A stretch of DNA of 64,000 bases from Anarhynchus alexandrinus (Eukaryota; Chordata; Aves; Charadriiformes; Charadriidae): assembly GCA_008711295.1 (NCBI GenBank), contig VUYV01000062.1, positions 2,311,510-2,375,509 of the forward strand, in the 5' to 3' direction. A program made the position numbers and the translations under genes. Positions 25,789 to 38,325 of this stretch are shown one piece after another; the stretch's first letter is position 1; each line of letters begins with the position of its first letter. Below the pieces are notes generated by a model. It was not told where the DNA came from. It worked only from the letters and a program-made list of their open reading frames with translations, and ran no database searches.

Positions 25789-28700
25789 TGCTCTCAAGTA
25801 TTTCATAATGGGTACAAAAAAAGGCATCAGAGCCAAAAACAAGTCGATGAAAGCAATTAAATGAAAGTATTTAAATAGATAATGGCGTTACTTCTTCCAT
25901 ATGACTCTCTTTCCGCCCAGTAAGGCAAGATGAGGTCCTTCCTGTGCTAGTAGGTAGCTGTAACTCTGCAAAGAGTTACTGAAGTGCTAATATTGATAGG
26001 AGAAGATGGAACATGTTACTGAGGCAATTGGTCAGGCTGAAGCAGTGATGGCAGCACATAGGATGTTATGGATGGTTGAAGCAGCTGAGGATATCTATCT
26101 TGCTGTCTATCTACCTGTTTTCTAAGATGTCTATCATCATCGAACTTAGCTACCAAGGAACAACGGCAGCACTTAATCATCAATAGATAAATACTGTTTA
26201 TGCCATTAATTGGGGATTGGGTCAGATTTTCCTTGTTTGTACCTTTGCTGCTCTTTTTTTTTCCTCCACCGTTGTGAGACAGTAGCATTTTCTCACAGCC
26301 TGTATGTGTTGTTTTGGGACTTGGGTCAGTGGCAACAGCATAGCTCTGTGTGTCTGCCAGAGCTTATTCAATTGAGCTCCTTTCCAGGAAAACAAAATAG
26401 CCAACTGACGAGAGCTGTTATAAAATTTCAGACGCAGCACCTTTCCATAATATCTGGGATATGATTTGGCAGTGGCAGCAGCGTGACCAGTCCCTGCACC
26501 TGCTGCTTCCCCTGCAGTCAGAAGTGGCTGAATAGCAGAGGGAGTTTCCCAAGCAGTACCTGCTGTAATCCCACAGCTTCCATGGCTGCATTTGCGCTAT
26601 AGTTAGTATTCAGCAAAGAGACTGCAACAGTGCAGAGCTGTGTATTTGTTGGTATTTTTCTTGTTCAAAGCTTTTGAGAACGCTTTACTGAAGCATATAA
26701 TGCTGCCTTGAAATTGGCCTCTAAACCACATTTTGAGAAGAAGAAACACAGGCACTTGGCTGGGTGTTTTTACTCTGTGCCATGGCTTGCTCGAGTCAGA
26801 AAAGCATCCCATCTTCCCCTTCCACACCTCCTCTCAGCTCAATTCTCATCAGTCTTTCTCTGATTACAAGATTCCTCTCTAATACAACAGCTTCTGTCTT
26901 TTTTTTTTTTAGTTATTTTGTTTTAATTTTTATATTACATTTTCCTCTTTCACTCTGAGACTAAGGCTCTTACATGATTTTAAACTCTTCTGAGAATTCA
27001 TTTATCATTACAGAGTCTTACATTAAAACCAGTCTTTCAGGGGTAACATTAGGAGTAATAATGGTGCCTCCTGTTTTTATCTGAATTATTCCAAAAGGAG
27101 ATTTAGATAGTCTAAATTAGGCCATGGAGTTTTCGCCTTGACATTTGGGAGGTTAAATTTTGCCTGTGACTGTCAACCTCTCAGAAGAGGAGATGGCATT
27201 TGGAGTAATCCAAAACTCCTGCAGAGTTACATTACCGTGGCAGCCAGACTGGAGTAAATCTAGTCTGAAGATCTATTGGTTCAATTACTGCTTGGGGTCA
27301 GGACATGCCATAAATTATTAGATATGCAAATGGAAAACTCTGACTGTTGATGAAAGAAAGATGGATGGATTTCTTAAATACTCATAATCAGTGCTAAGAC
27401 TGATGTATAGTCATTTGCTCGTAAAAGATTTCTGTTCTTAAATTTTACCTGTGTGCAGGTAAAAATAAATTAATTTTTGTTTTACGAGTGTGTCGTATTT
27501 TAAAAATAAACTTAAATAATTTGGAGGTTTGTTTTGAACTGCTTCTGCAATGCCCCGTCATTTCTAGAAACAGGTTCAGAAAGAAGTTCAGAAGATGCTA
27601 ATTCTCGTTCTGTTCTCACCAAAGCGTAAATCTGAAGCACTGCTCTATATTCAGTGAAGACACATTGAGAGTGTATTTGGGAGGAGAATCAGTTGCTTTG
27701 CTCTAAGGAGGTAGAGTGTGCAAAGAATGCCACAAAACTACTAACTCAGGCTTATAAATTTGCTGCAGAGTGAATGAGTGCCTGTACATGCTAAACATAA
27801 CCTTATCAGAACATGAACTCTGAGGTGCTTCAAGAGATTTTTGTTGATAAAAAATAAAAATAAAATGTAATTAAGATATTATTGTATCACACCTTCTTTT
27901 GATGTTGCTTAAATATATTATTTATAGCCTTATTTCTCAGTGTGATTAAAGTTGGAAGAATTTGACCCCTACTTTTGTCACGTAGAAAGTCTGCTACATC
28001 TATAAAAACTTGTTGAATTTCTCTTGCAGATTATCTCTTTTGGGAGAGAAGTTTTTACTACATGTAAGATAAAATGATTATGAGTATGAGAATAACGTGA
28101 GCTATTCAACGCCACCTGCTGCTGCAAGGGGAAACATATTCCCAGATGCACCTTGACTGAGCAGAAACAGATGCGGAACCATAGAAAAACTTGTTCTGCT
28201 TGATAGTAAGTTTGCTTTGCAGAAATATATCACAACGCATGAGGGAATATACTTTCCCCAAACTGCTGTTAACTTTTCCCAAGCGGTCTGTGAAGGCCAA
28301 CAATTTCTAAAGGATACACAGCATTCCTCCCCTGGATGGGAGCTTCTAAACAGTTTTCACTTTTGTCACTCTAGATAGAACATTTTTCAAAACTACTACA
28401 GGCTTTCTCAAGGCTCCCGTTCTGCCTAAATATAAATCTCTTGGCTGTTGCTGTCACTATTATTATTTTAATAAAAGAGCTTACATGGTGGGGAATGGCA
28501 ACTGATCAGTAAATTGATATTTACTTAGGTATTGTCCAAGTGGAGATCAGAGATTAGTTCATATCATGCAGTTTCTGTAAGACAAAAAATATTAGGACAT
28601 ACATTTTAGCTAGTTATAATAGATGCTACTTTGAGATAAAAATATGCAGGTATAGAGCCACCAGAGGCAACGGAATAAAATCTATTTCCTTGAACCTGCA

Positions 28701-31340
28701 TGGAAGACATTGCAGCTCGCCACTTGTACCTTTTAAGTTCGTGAAACCCAGTCACGTTGTTTGGGTAAGAACGGGGTGTGTTTGGTGTTTGAACTGTGAC
28801 TATTTGATTTGAGCCTGACACCAATATAATTTGGAAACAACTCCTTAAAGCCAATGAAACTGTACATGGCAAATCATATAAATGAGATCAAAGAATGAGA
28901 TTTAAAATCTCTCCCTATGCAATTCTGACAATCATTTTAAGTTTGTGAGCAGGCATCCCAATATGCATAATTCGTAATTTCTGTGTGGAAACACTAATAA
29001 TAACAAAAAGAACTATCATTTCTTATGCTTTTTAAGGATGTTTCATTTCAAATTTTATCTGTTATAACTGGGGGGGTGGTTATTATTCATTTTGATCTTA
29101 TTAGTTCTGCTCTGAATCAATCATGAAAGTATCAAAGTCAAAATTCAACCAGCTCTTCATTAATCAGACAACATACTCCAGTGGATGAAATTTGAGAAAA
29201 ACACCTGAAACACAGCAGAAAAAACAGCAAACTACAAACAAAAAACAAATACCATCTCTTAGTTTGTGTTGTAAAAAAAAAATAAAATCATATATGTACA
29301 TGAACTTGACATAATTTGTAAAAAAGCACCTAAGAATCCACCTTGGGAAAGTGAAGAATGGAACAAACTATTTCTGCTTGAATTCTAGAAAAAAACCCAA
29401 GCATAAATTCTGCTTAATGCTGTTCAAATATTCAGTGTTCTAACGAGCATTGTCACTTGATATCAACTTTGGGTCTATTTCTACAGGTAGGCAGCTTTTA
29501 GGAAAGAATAATGCTAGTTTTACAGAAACATTGCTTTAAAACTTAGAAGAAAGATGATGTAGAAGTTCCACAGTATCATGGTGTATTCTTGAATATTCTT
29601 TATTTCTATACGCCCAGCTCCCTCTTGTGCCACTCACTTAATAAATATGAATTAGATTTACTATATATAACTGCTATTTTGCAACATAACATTCAACAAC
29701 AATTCAATGCAAGGAAAAAAAAAAAAGCATATTTTCCAGTAGTTATAATAATCTGTGGCAAAAAATGCTCTCCATTAAACCTTCTGGACTTGCATAAAAA
29801 CGTGTTTTATTGATCAGCTGGTAAATATTTTTAAATAATATAATTATTTTATTGCCACAAAATAGTAAAATGGGCCCATTCTTCCAACTTCTTCCTCATT
29901 CTCATATAGAGATGTTTTTAGATTGTGCTCAGTAATGGGAATTTTTTTACACCTAACTTGAAGTACGTTTTATTGTCTGGCCCCCTCCCCTCAGCTTGCT
30001 TATAGCCAATGATAAAGTAATTATAATATATTGAATGCACTGTCACTTATTTTATTACCTGTTTCTTTGCAGCCTTCCCCAAAAGTTTGTAGCTAAAACA
30101 ATTTTTACAGCTTTAAAGAACTGAAGCGAATTCATATTTCTAGAACTTAAGCCAGAAGTAACTGTATTTTCAGCAGCTGAATTTTCATTAAAATTTACAA
30201 AAGACCTCTGCCTTCACTGATTTATTGTTGCATTAGGTAAAACTACACACAGTGTATAAAATACTGTGTTACTCCACTTGTAGTCTGATCTAACATGTTA
30301 TCAGTGATTGCAAGTACATTTTATAACCCCAGCTGCTGAATCGAAAAAAAGGTGATACAAGCATCAATCTCCAGGATAAAATCAGAGCACTTTCTCCCAC
30401 AGTTTGACCTTAGTGATGCCTTTGGATAGTCTTACTTGTCTAAGTCCTTGCAACAATTACCAAGGGACAGTTAGAAAATGCAGCTTTAATGGTGCAGACT
30501 GGAATTACTAGCAGCATCAAAGACTTTAACACTAACCCCGGAGATTTCCAAGCACAGGAAGAATTTGAGGAAACTCTGATGCCACTGCAGGAACGAAATG
30601 GAAGAGGGCTGCAGACACCAGCCGCAGATTTTATTTGTGCTCTTTATTGTCTGCATCTCTGAACTCTGCAACGTCGTTAGCAACTACAAAAAGCTATAAA
30701 TAAAAAACCAGCTACAGCTAACTAGACCTCAAGATACAGTTGACTCCAGCTATAGCTGCCAAATCTTATTTATAGCATGAGGAGACACAGTTAATTATAA
30801 GTCACAAAAATGTTGATTTCTGTCATAATACAAGTTACAGTCTAAGAATGAAAAAGCTGAAATGGTTTCTCTTAATAGAACTCTGTTAATTTGAAATCCC
30901 ATCTCATGTTTGTAGACTACAGAACAGGCACAGAAAAGTTTAATGTGCCTTATCAATCTATTTCATGGTCCTAAATGTAATAATATTCAAAGAATAAAAT
31001 CAATTCATTTTTGGCAAGGCAAAATACCGAAGGTAAAAAAGAATTAGAGAAGACAGTCATAAAAGACTATTTTGAGCAATAGCAGTTGCACCTGCTTATA
31101 ATTAACATTAAATAATTTTTAATTAGTACAACAGATTTTCAAAATGTTCAGTCCTGGTGACCCAGAAAGTGAATAAAAAATACACCTTGTGAAAAAAACC
31201 TAAATGCTTCCCCCAAAGAAAGAATCACCAATCATTTCAACGATTCTAAAGTACATTGGATAATAATTAAGATAAACATTATGTGAAGACTGGAGTTAAT
31301 TATATTACATATAATCAGACACTGGTCACTCCGCAAGTTG
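25789..31340. other. Intergenic, no gene seen
   Basis: AT-rich sequence without a supported gene or a repeat I can name. It includes low-complexity runs near 26901, 27851 and 29271. Open frames are at most about 90 codons. Confidence 0.6.
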
Positions 31341-31650
31341 TAATTTATTTTCACCTAATTTGCATTTAACTTCAAAGGTATTTCAGGAAATGTAAAATAA
31401 CATGATCGGAGCAGTTACAAAGATGATATGCATTTAACTTCAAAACTGCGTTTCAAGGTCTTGCAAATAAATTCCGTACAATTTCAGGAAATAACACACC
31501 ATTCTCATGCAACCTGTAATTGTTGCCGCAAAAACGATAAACTCATTTTTGGAGGGGAAATATTACAATTGAGGGCAACAGTATTCATCTGGCAGGTCTT
31601 GTAGAGATACAAGAAAACAGTGGGGTAATTTGCATCGATATGCTAATCTA
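31341..31650. promoter_or_regulatory. Enhancer-like stretch with octamers and a duplicated block
   Basis: Two perfect POU octamer motifs ATTTGCAT occur (31358-31365 and 31628-31635), and a variant ATATGCAT at 31427. The 16-mer TGCATTTAACTTCAAA is present exactly twice, at 31361-31376 and 31429-31444, and each is followed by ATTTCAGGAAAT (31380-31391 and 31481-31492). Only the first copy continues into a TCF/LEF-like TTCAAAGG. Repeated factor-site modules are common in enhancers, but no function can be shown from sequence alone. Confidence 0.35.
31361..31492. repeat. Duplicated two-part block
   Basis: Part one, TGCATTTAACTTCAAA, occurs twice exactly, 68 bp apart. Part two, ATTTCAGGAAAT, also occurs twice, 101 bp apart. 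The order is the same in both copies, but the gap between the parts is 3 bases in the first and 36 in the second, so a local tandem duplication was followed by an insertion or deletion. Confidence 0.75.
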
Positions 31651-32027
31651 AGTTTATATATAGAGGCTACTCGGTTAAAAAGGTCATGCAACTGTAACTT
31701 TTTATGGAAAATCAGCAGACTGGTTTGAATTAATATCCAACTCCTACTGCAGCTCAGTCAGTAAAATGGGAAGGGTTGCAGCCTTCTATAGCTCGTGTTC
31801 ACCATCACAACTTCTTTTTTTTCTTTTTTTTTTTTGAGGGAGGAAATTCTTGTGAGTTTGAGTCCTTATTACAGGTTTACAATCCCTATGTATATGAACA
31901 TATGTAAAGTTCCAGCATCTAGGTCAGTACTGAGCTTTCTAAATCCTTAACAAACATCTTTTTGTATCCCTTCATGTCAGCTTTAATTGTCCATGGTGAA
32001 AGGAAACCCTAATCAGAATTCAAGAGA

Positions 32028-32079
32028 AGTACTCTAAGACATGTATCTTTCTAACCTGAACTATCCTATGATCCTGTGA
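32028..32079 (+). mobile_element. Degraded CR1 LINE 3' end
   Basis: TCTTTCTAACCTGAACTATC, followed by CTATGATCCTGTGA, follows the CR1 3' end (ccttccaacccaaactatt, then ctatgattctgtga) with about one change in four or five bases. Upstream, GTACTCTAAGACATGT can be aligned to the preceding CR1 phrase less well. It is an older and more worn copy than the one at 5903. Confidence 0.6.
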
Positions 32080-32852
32080 AAGCATATAAGGAAAAAAGCA
32101 AGTTTACATCTTGTGTGAAACACCAAAACAAATTAAATAATCTAAAATTCTCATTCTTAACTATTGTATGGCTTTTATAGAAGAGCTGTATAGCAGTGAG
32201 GTGCAACGAGGCACACTGAGGGAAAAGCTCAGTTCACAAATACCTCATTCCTTTCAGAATCTGGCCCTGGAATGGTAAATACAATCTGGCCCCGGAGAAC
32301 AATATTTGAAACAAAGTATTAAATCATATCTTATTTTTAAAAAATGATTTTACAACCTATCAAAAAATCTGTTTTCTATTCTCTGTTCCGTGTTTTCCCC
32401 ACATATTCCTAATATCTGTTCATTCTACTCATTTGCCCACCCCAGTCAGTTAGGAACATCTGTGGGGGCTAAGAGAGAAATAAATTAAGCATCCAGACTT
32501 GCTGTGCACTGACTTGCACTGCTGCTTCTAAGTAGAAACCCAACTAGCATAACTCTAGTTTTAATAGTTTACTACGCTAATACCAAGCTCAGCTACATAC
32601 CTTACTGAAAAAGACCTAAAGCAAAGATCAAGACCAACAGTTGGACAGCCACCTGCGGTTACCGAGCCCTTCTGGCTAACTTACAGCAGGACAAAACACA
32701 ACAGAGTCACAGTCCTCAATTCTTCGAAAGCTGATGTCTTCCATGGGACTGCTGCCTTCTGGGAACCGTCCGTGCTCATATGGTAAGTTACACTTAGGTT
32801 CAAATTGTGTATAAGCATCCCTTGATGTCTTCCACTGGATACAAGGAGGAAA

Positions 32853-32908
32853 GCCTGAGCCCATTAAAGTCAGCAGAAGCTTTCTAATTGTTTTCAAAGC
32901 TGCTCTAA
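32853..32908. repeat. Possible palindromic element, family C
   Basis: GAGCCCATTAAAGTCAGCAG, then AAGCTTTCTAATTGTTTTCA, then AAGC can be aligned to the family C pattern (agcccattgaagtcaatgg, a spacer, ccattgacttcaatgggc). The arms match poorly, so this is tentative. Confidence 0.3.
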
Positions 32909-35220
32909 CATCACCCAGAGGGAACAGTTCTGTGCATGCTTCTCAGGTCCACATTTGATCTGCATAACAAATCCTCTGCAACTGATATCTCTCTTAATTC
33001 GTTCTTGTGTGGGCCTATCTAAACAATGATAATGCAATTCAGACTGAATATAATTTGTTAGAAAGTCTTTATCTGTCATGCAAAAAGCATTAAAAAACCC
33101 TTTATTTTCATAGACGATATATTTTTGTCTAAAAATAACTAGAGATATTTAAGAACTTTTCTATATTTCTACACAAAACGCATTAGAATCTTTGAATAAA
33201 AGGCTTTATAAAAATGTAAATGCGCTCTACAAAAAATACAGTGACAACAGATTTTGTTTACAGCAGTCTTGCAAGCACGCGGGCTTTACGGCGCTGCATT
33301 CGTAGCAGTGGGGGTTACAGAGCCATGCTGGCCTGCACAGCCCTTTAAAGACAAACAGGACCGCAAGGTCCTTGACCGGCGAAGCTGACAATTTCAATAA
33401 GGCTGACAATCTAAGCAAAAGTGACAATGGCGTTATTCAGTGGGTAAGAAGGGCAACAGCAAACAAAGAGAAGGGGAAAAGTGATCTTGCGAGAGCACTA
33501 TTTTGAAGGAATCCAGATGAGCACACTGTTGCAATACCTTAGGGTTGGTTTGTTTGCTTCTTAATTTTATGAGTGCCAAATTCAGGTGTGACAACCCACA
33601 TATCTGCAAGGTGATGCAAAAAGGAGGAATTTTGGCTTGGAACGGATAACGACAGAGCAGGAGGACAGGAATAGCACCCAGTAGAAAATGCATGGGGAAG
33701 AAGGACCAGGAATAGCGGAATTTTCTCCCAGGTTTGGGGACACGTATAAAATATCAAAACATCCTAAACAAATTGCAGTTGGGCAAGTGCTTGGGAATGA
33801 CAGGGATGGTCAAGAGCTGCAGCAGTACAAGCGAATACCTAGCTTAATGAAGTCTTGTACAATTTTTGCAACGGACTTTTAGAGAAATCATAGTGCACCG
33901 TCCTTAGAGAGCCAGTTTGGCACAGCTGCTGCTTATGTAGGAAACCAGTCCTCCAATTTCCTGCAGGTCTAGGGCTGAAATTATCTGCTACAGTAAATTC
34001 ACAAGTTTAGCATTTGTTGCTACTGTGACCAAAGGTTAATGTTTCATTGGTTGACTGAATCAAGAACACCAGTTGCCCGTTACATATTTTAGTGGTCTTA
34101 CTCACACATTTGATTTCAGCAGATTTTGAGTAATCTAATTCTCCGAACGTTAAATGAAAGCCATGTATGTAAGAGATTAAGTTTTGTTACTGCAGAACAA
34201 AGCAATTTCACAAACAATTTTCTTTTGCAGCTGATTGGGTCACCGAGGGTACATCCAGCCAGCAGAGGCAGTTTCTGGCTGCAAACATGCGGAATGACCA
34301 TCCTCCCAGTGAAAACACAAAGAAGGATGGAATACAGCAGTCTTGAGCAAATACATGACATCAGGGCTACAACTCCTTTTGGCACAGATGGCCGCGGGCA
34401 GCGGATCTGGCAACGTGTGGTGCTGTGTAATAGCCGTCCCTGATGCAGATGAACACAGAGTAAGAATGTTAAAGACTTCGAAGGAGAAGAATGAAGGGGT
34501 TTGGATGACTGTCTTGTTTGAATCCACTTCCAAGAGCTACAGAAATCGAATACTTTTATTTTTAAAGAATTTTCTAATCCAGATGTTCAATAATATCCCA
34601 CGAAACTTAGCTTTTCTTTAAATACTCCGCAAGACTTGAATGAAGACCTCTTTTATGCATTTATCTAAAAACAAGAGTAAAAACCTGAAATTCTTTAAAT
34701 TGATATGCTATTGTGTGGTGGTGCTCCTACTCAGAGTAACTAATCGGATAATTTAGCCGTAAAATTGACCTAAACAATGTTACTCTGTTGAAAGTTCACC
34801 TTTTTTCCAAGTTGGCAGTGAGTTAATTCCAATGATTTGAACCTGTGCTTGCAAAGTTATGCCTGAGCAAGGTCAGGAAAGCAGCTGTGTGGGACAGGGG
34901 GTGAAAGCATTAACCAGAGATGTTCCAGTTGAGAGCACGGGTCTGCGAGCTTCCCGCTGAACTATAAACTTGCTATGCAAATGCCAAAATAAAAAGCCCT
35001 AAAGTTTTCTCCTTAAAATATGGTGAGGCCATGTTAGTTCCAGCAGGCGAAGAATGAGAGTCACTGAGGATGAGGAGGTGCAGTGCAAGAGCCAGAAAGC
35101 GAGCCTGAAAGGTAGAGGGAGCAGGCTATTTCTCTTTGTTATCGAGTGAAATGACTCCACAAATATGACAATAAATCACTGCAGGAATCAATCTGAGTGG
35201 AGGCAACTGCTCCATGCTGA

Positions 35221-35310
35221 TAATGCATCAATCAATATTTAATGTTTACACTTTAATTAATCTGCACATAGGAAGCATTCTTTCAGTGACAAAAAAGTGA
35301 TGAGAAATAA
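35221..35310. promoter_or_regulatory. Homeodomain/FOX motif cluster (candidate enhancer)
   Basis: Within 34 bp lie ATCAATCAAT (35227-35236, the PBX/HOX-type TGATTGAT on the other strand), TGTTTACA (35243-35250, a strong FOX-type site) and the palindromic homeodomain motif TTAATTAA (35253-35260). The flanks are AT-rich but not low-complexity, and a TCF/LEF-like CTTTGAT lies at about 35359. The density resembles developmental enhancers; AT-rich DNA gives such motifs by chance fairly often. Confidence 0.35.
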
Positions 35311-35875
35311 AACACCTTTTATATCAAACGGCGACGAATGGCTGCCTATCTGTTAGGCTTTGATTGGGCCCTCAATTGATCATTGCAGCCTTTTTCGATT
35401 GCGCCAGTGTGCAATGTCACATTTGGGTATAAAACAAACACAGTCTCTGTGATGGAAGGAGGGAGAGCTTCTGAATCTGCTTTTGAGCGATTACAACTTA
35501 ATCAGAATAAAGAAAGACCGATAGCAAAGTGTGCGTTCTTTGAAAAGACGGGGCAGAAGCAAATAAAATAAAAGGTTTTCAACATCTGCATCAATGACAC
35601 CAATCTGAACAGATTTTTACTGTGTATTACAATTATTGATAACTACCAAGGCTTTGTATAGAAAACCAATTCAGATGTTGACTGGCAAAACTGCCTTGCC
35701 TTATCAGAGGTACCAGCGGAGACTGACGGTCAGGTTATTTTGTCGCTATTCTGGATGGCAGCGAAATGCCAGGTGCTGCGTGCGCACGGGAGAAGTCACA
35801 ATTCCTGCCTCAGAGTGTTTTTCCTCAGTGCTCTGTTTAACCCTTGTAAACTCTAGTTTCTTCTTCTTTTTTAAA

Positions 35876-35946
35876 GGGCCTGATTCATTGTTCATTGATG
35901 TCAACTGAATGACTTCTATTGACTTCAGCGGGCATTGCATTAGTCC
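35876..35946. repeat. Palindromic MITE-like element, family C
   Basis: The left arm GGGCCTGATTCATTGTTCAT, continuing TGATGTCAACTG, is the imperfect reverse complement of the right arm ATTGACTTCAGCGGGCATTG, continuing CATTAGTCC. Both arms contain a version of the TTGAAGTCAA core, giving a 71-bp near-palindrome with GGGCCTGAT-like ends. Over about 30 bases roughly two thirds of positions pair. It has no coding capacity. Confidence 0.7.
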
Positions 35947-38233
35947 ATAGATGAATGGTATTGAAAGGCATAGTGATGAAAGACAAATGAAAAGACAGTG
36001 ATACTAGATCAGTAATGTTCAATTATTCCTTTAAAAAAGAAAACTACAGCAGTGCCTTCTCCATATATAACTAAAGCTTTCCTATGCTTATTTCTAAAAT
36101 AATGGTTTGAAATGTGCAGGCTTCTTACATTATAAATACAATTGTATTTATTTTAAAAATACAGAGAGCTTAGCTTTCTAGACGTCAGCTCAATTTAAAT
36201 GATTAGAGATCTGAATCCAGATACAAAATTGCCATAAACCTACAGAGGGTGGAAGCCAGGGAAATTTTACTGTATTTTGTATGTCACATTTAAGTTATTT
36301 TGCAAAGCCCATCATGACGTTAGGATCATGTAAAGGACCTATGCAAATGTCAAATCATTTTAAGCAGACCTGCTACTAATGAAAAAGTAATTGCAATTTT
36401 TTTTTTCCACTGAAGAACTTTTGTTCGTTTACTAGTCAACAAATAGGAGGATTCTACCTAGGATCTAGTGACAAGATGTTGCTGAAATGCCTGTCCAGAT
36501 TTAGAACTGCCTAGTTTAGGGTACTCTGACTGCTGGATTAGGCAATACTTGAACAAAACCAGAAATACTATTATGGTATAAAGTCATATATTAGAAGGAA
36601 TTTGAAAATATTAGTCTTCAATCCTTTTTGTTTCACCGAGACTGGATGATCTTCTGCGATTCACAATTTTTTTCTGGCTATTCCAAAAGTCTAAGGCACT
36701 CAAACACACTCCTAAGACTGCTGGCATTTTTGCATACCAAGAGCAGCAAAGTATTTAAAGCGTGAATGACATCAGAAGACTTCCATTTATTGCTCAAAAA
36801 GTTTTGAAATATGGTAGCATACAAAAATTGGAGGAAGTGTTCACAGAGGAAATGAAAGAAGATGAATGACATTTAAAATGCAAGAATAGAACTTAAGCTA
36901 AGTTTTTTCTTCTGATGTTTACTTGCCATTCCCACTTACATTTTTTTCCACAAAAGTTTGTATGTAAATAAACAAAACCCCAAAGATTTCATTAGCTCTG
37001 TAAAAATGGAGACAATGCCTTCTCACTAAAATCCATAAATAGCTTTTCAGCAGACTTTACTAACATACACACACATACCCACACAAAGAGTTGAGTCTGC
37101 AGTTTATCTTTTCCATAAAAACTTCTTCCCCCTTCTGTGCAAATCAGATGAACAAGCTAAAAAAAAAGGGCAAAGTCAAAAGAGAGGAATGCTCTATTGT
37201 AATGCATGATCAACTACAAATACTTATAGAAAAGATGAAAACACTACTGCGTGCACATCAGGATTGCCCTAGGACAGCTTTAGCATGCATAGTTAGTGTC
37301 TATGGAACAAAACCAACTTACTGAATGTGAAATCTTCTTTTTCCTCATATGCACCCAAAGTAAAAGGAAATTCTCCTCTCAAAAAAACCTGCTTGTTTGA
37401 TAAAATCCTGTGGGGACAACAAGCACTTAATGTTGTCACTGGAAGGCAGAAAAACTCACAGTTGCATTTTTTGATGATTTTATTCTCCAGTTGTGTACAG
37501 CTTGCTGCGCACAATCGGAACAGCAGCCCAACCTGGAAAGCCAAATCCCGGCCCCTACAAACTTCCGTTTCTTTGGAGCTCCAGAGAGCTGCGTGGTTTG
37601 GACTGCAGCAACAATCCTGACGTGCAGGGAGATGGGTCCCGCACTGTGGTTTCAAAGCCCCCGTTAGCTGACCTTCTGAGAACATAAGTCCGTAATATAG
37701 TCTATACTCTTTGCTATATAGTTGAAATATTTCAGCTAGCAAAGTATACGTTTTCCAGCCCTGGACCCTCCTATCAGGGCTACGGCGGGTTCCCAGGTCT
37801 AATCTCTGTCTCAAACTGTCAAGGCCAAGCACCAGGGCACTCTCCCAGCATCACTTCTGGCTACAGTTGTTGGCATTAGCCTAAGTACTTCCACTTCAGT
37901 TACATAAGGAGCGCACAGTGAGATCTAAGAGTACCGGTCCCTATTTGGCACCAGGGCTTAGGCTACTTTTCCACCTCAGCCTTGTCACAGCTGTCTGCTG
38001 CATAAAAAGAGACTGAAATGTACTAAAAAAACCTGGAAGACTAATAATTCATTAACCTGACAAATGAAATCTAAGTCCTATCGATCAAGAGTAGAACTTC
38101 TTGGTTTTTAAGGAAGCATATATTATTCTGACAGTATTTTCACAAGATAAACTGAAGTTACAAAGAAGGCAACCAATTTGATTCAAATAACTGTCTCTCC
38201 TCAGAAACATTCATGATTATAGTCATCAAGCAG
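35947..38233. other. Intergenic, no gene seen
   Basis: No supported gene. It contains the 20-bp palindrome at 36132 and a CA-rich run at about 37067-37086. A 180-codon frame on the minus strand (37293-37832) begins at GTG rather than ATG and has no recognisable domain. Confidence 0.55.
36132..36151. repeat. Perfect 20-bp palindrome
   Basis: ATAAATACAATTGTATTTAT is its own reverse complement over all 20 bases, centred on CAATTG. No spacer separates the arms, so it could extrude as a cruciform or bind a symmetrical dimer; AT-rich DNA can also produce it by chance. Confidence 0.9.
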
Positions 38234-38325
38234 AAGTTGGTGGGGTAGTGTTACTACCCCCGTTTTTACAGATTTGGATAACTGCATAATATCAAGGAAA
38301 CGGGACTGTATCACTCTCACAGCTT
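38234..38325 (+). mobile_element. MIR/L2-type relic
   Basis: AGTGTTACTACCCCCGTTTT, then TACAGATTTGGATAACTG, matches the widely shared MIR/L2 3' phrase (attattatccccattttacagat, then gaggaaactga). The next bases, GGAAACGGGACTGTATCACT and CTCACAGCT, follow the continuing phrase (ggttaagtgacttgcccaagg, tcacacagct) loosely. This is a much diverged fragment identified from memory. Confidence 0.5.

Larger units (their letters stand above)
31651..35220. other. Intergenic with one CR1 end
   Basis: No supported gene. It contains a T-rich run near 31808-31834, the CR1 end at 32028-32079 and a possible palindromic element near 32853-32908. The phrase AATCTGGCCC occurs twice, near 32258 and 32283, and may be a worn element end. 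Overlapping open frames at 34116-34621 have no recognisable domain. Confidence 0.6.

Noticed and set aside
25256..25864. Frames crossing the N run
   Set aside because: Their length comes from undetermined bases.
32258..32292. AATCTGGCCC repeated 25 bp apart
   Set aside because: Could be two worn element ends, but the rest of an element is not visible.
37293..37832. Minus-strand open frame of about 180 codons
   Set aside because: Begins at GTG, not ATG; cysteine-rich but matches no domain I know; length expected by chance in a slightly GC-richer patch.
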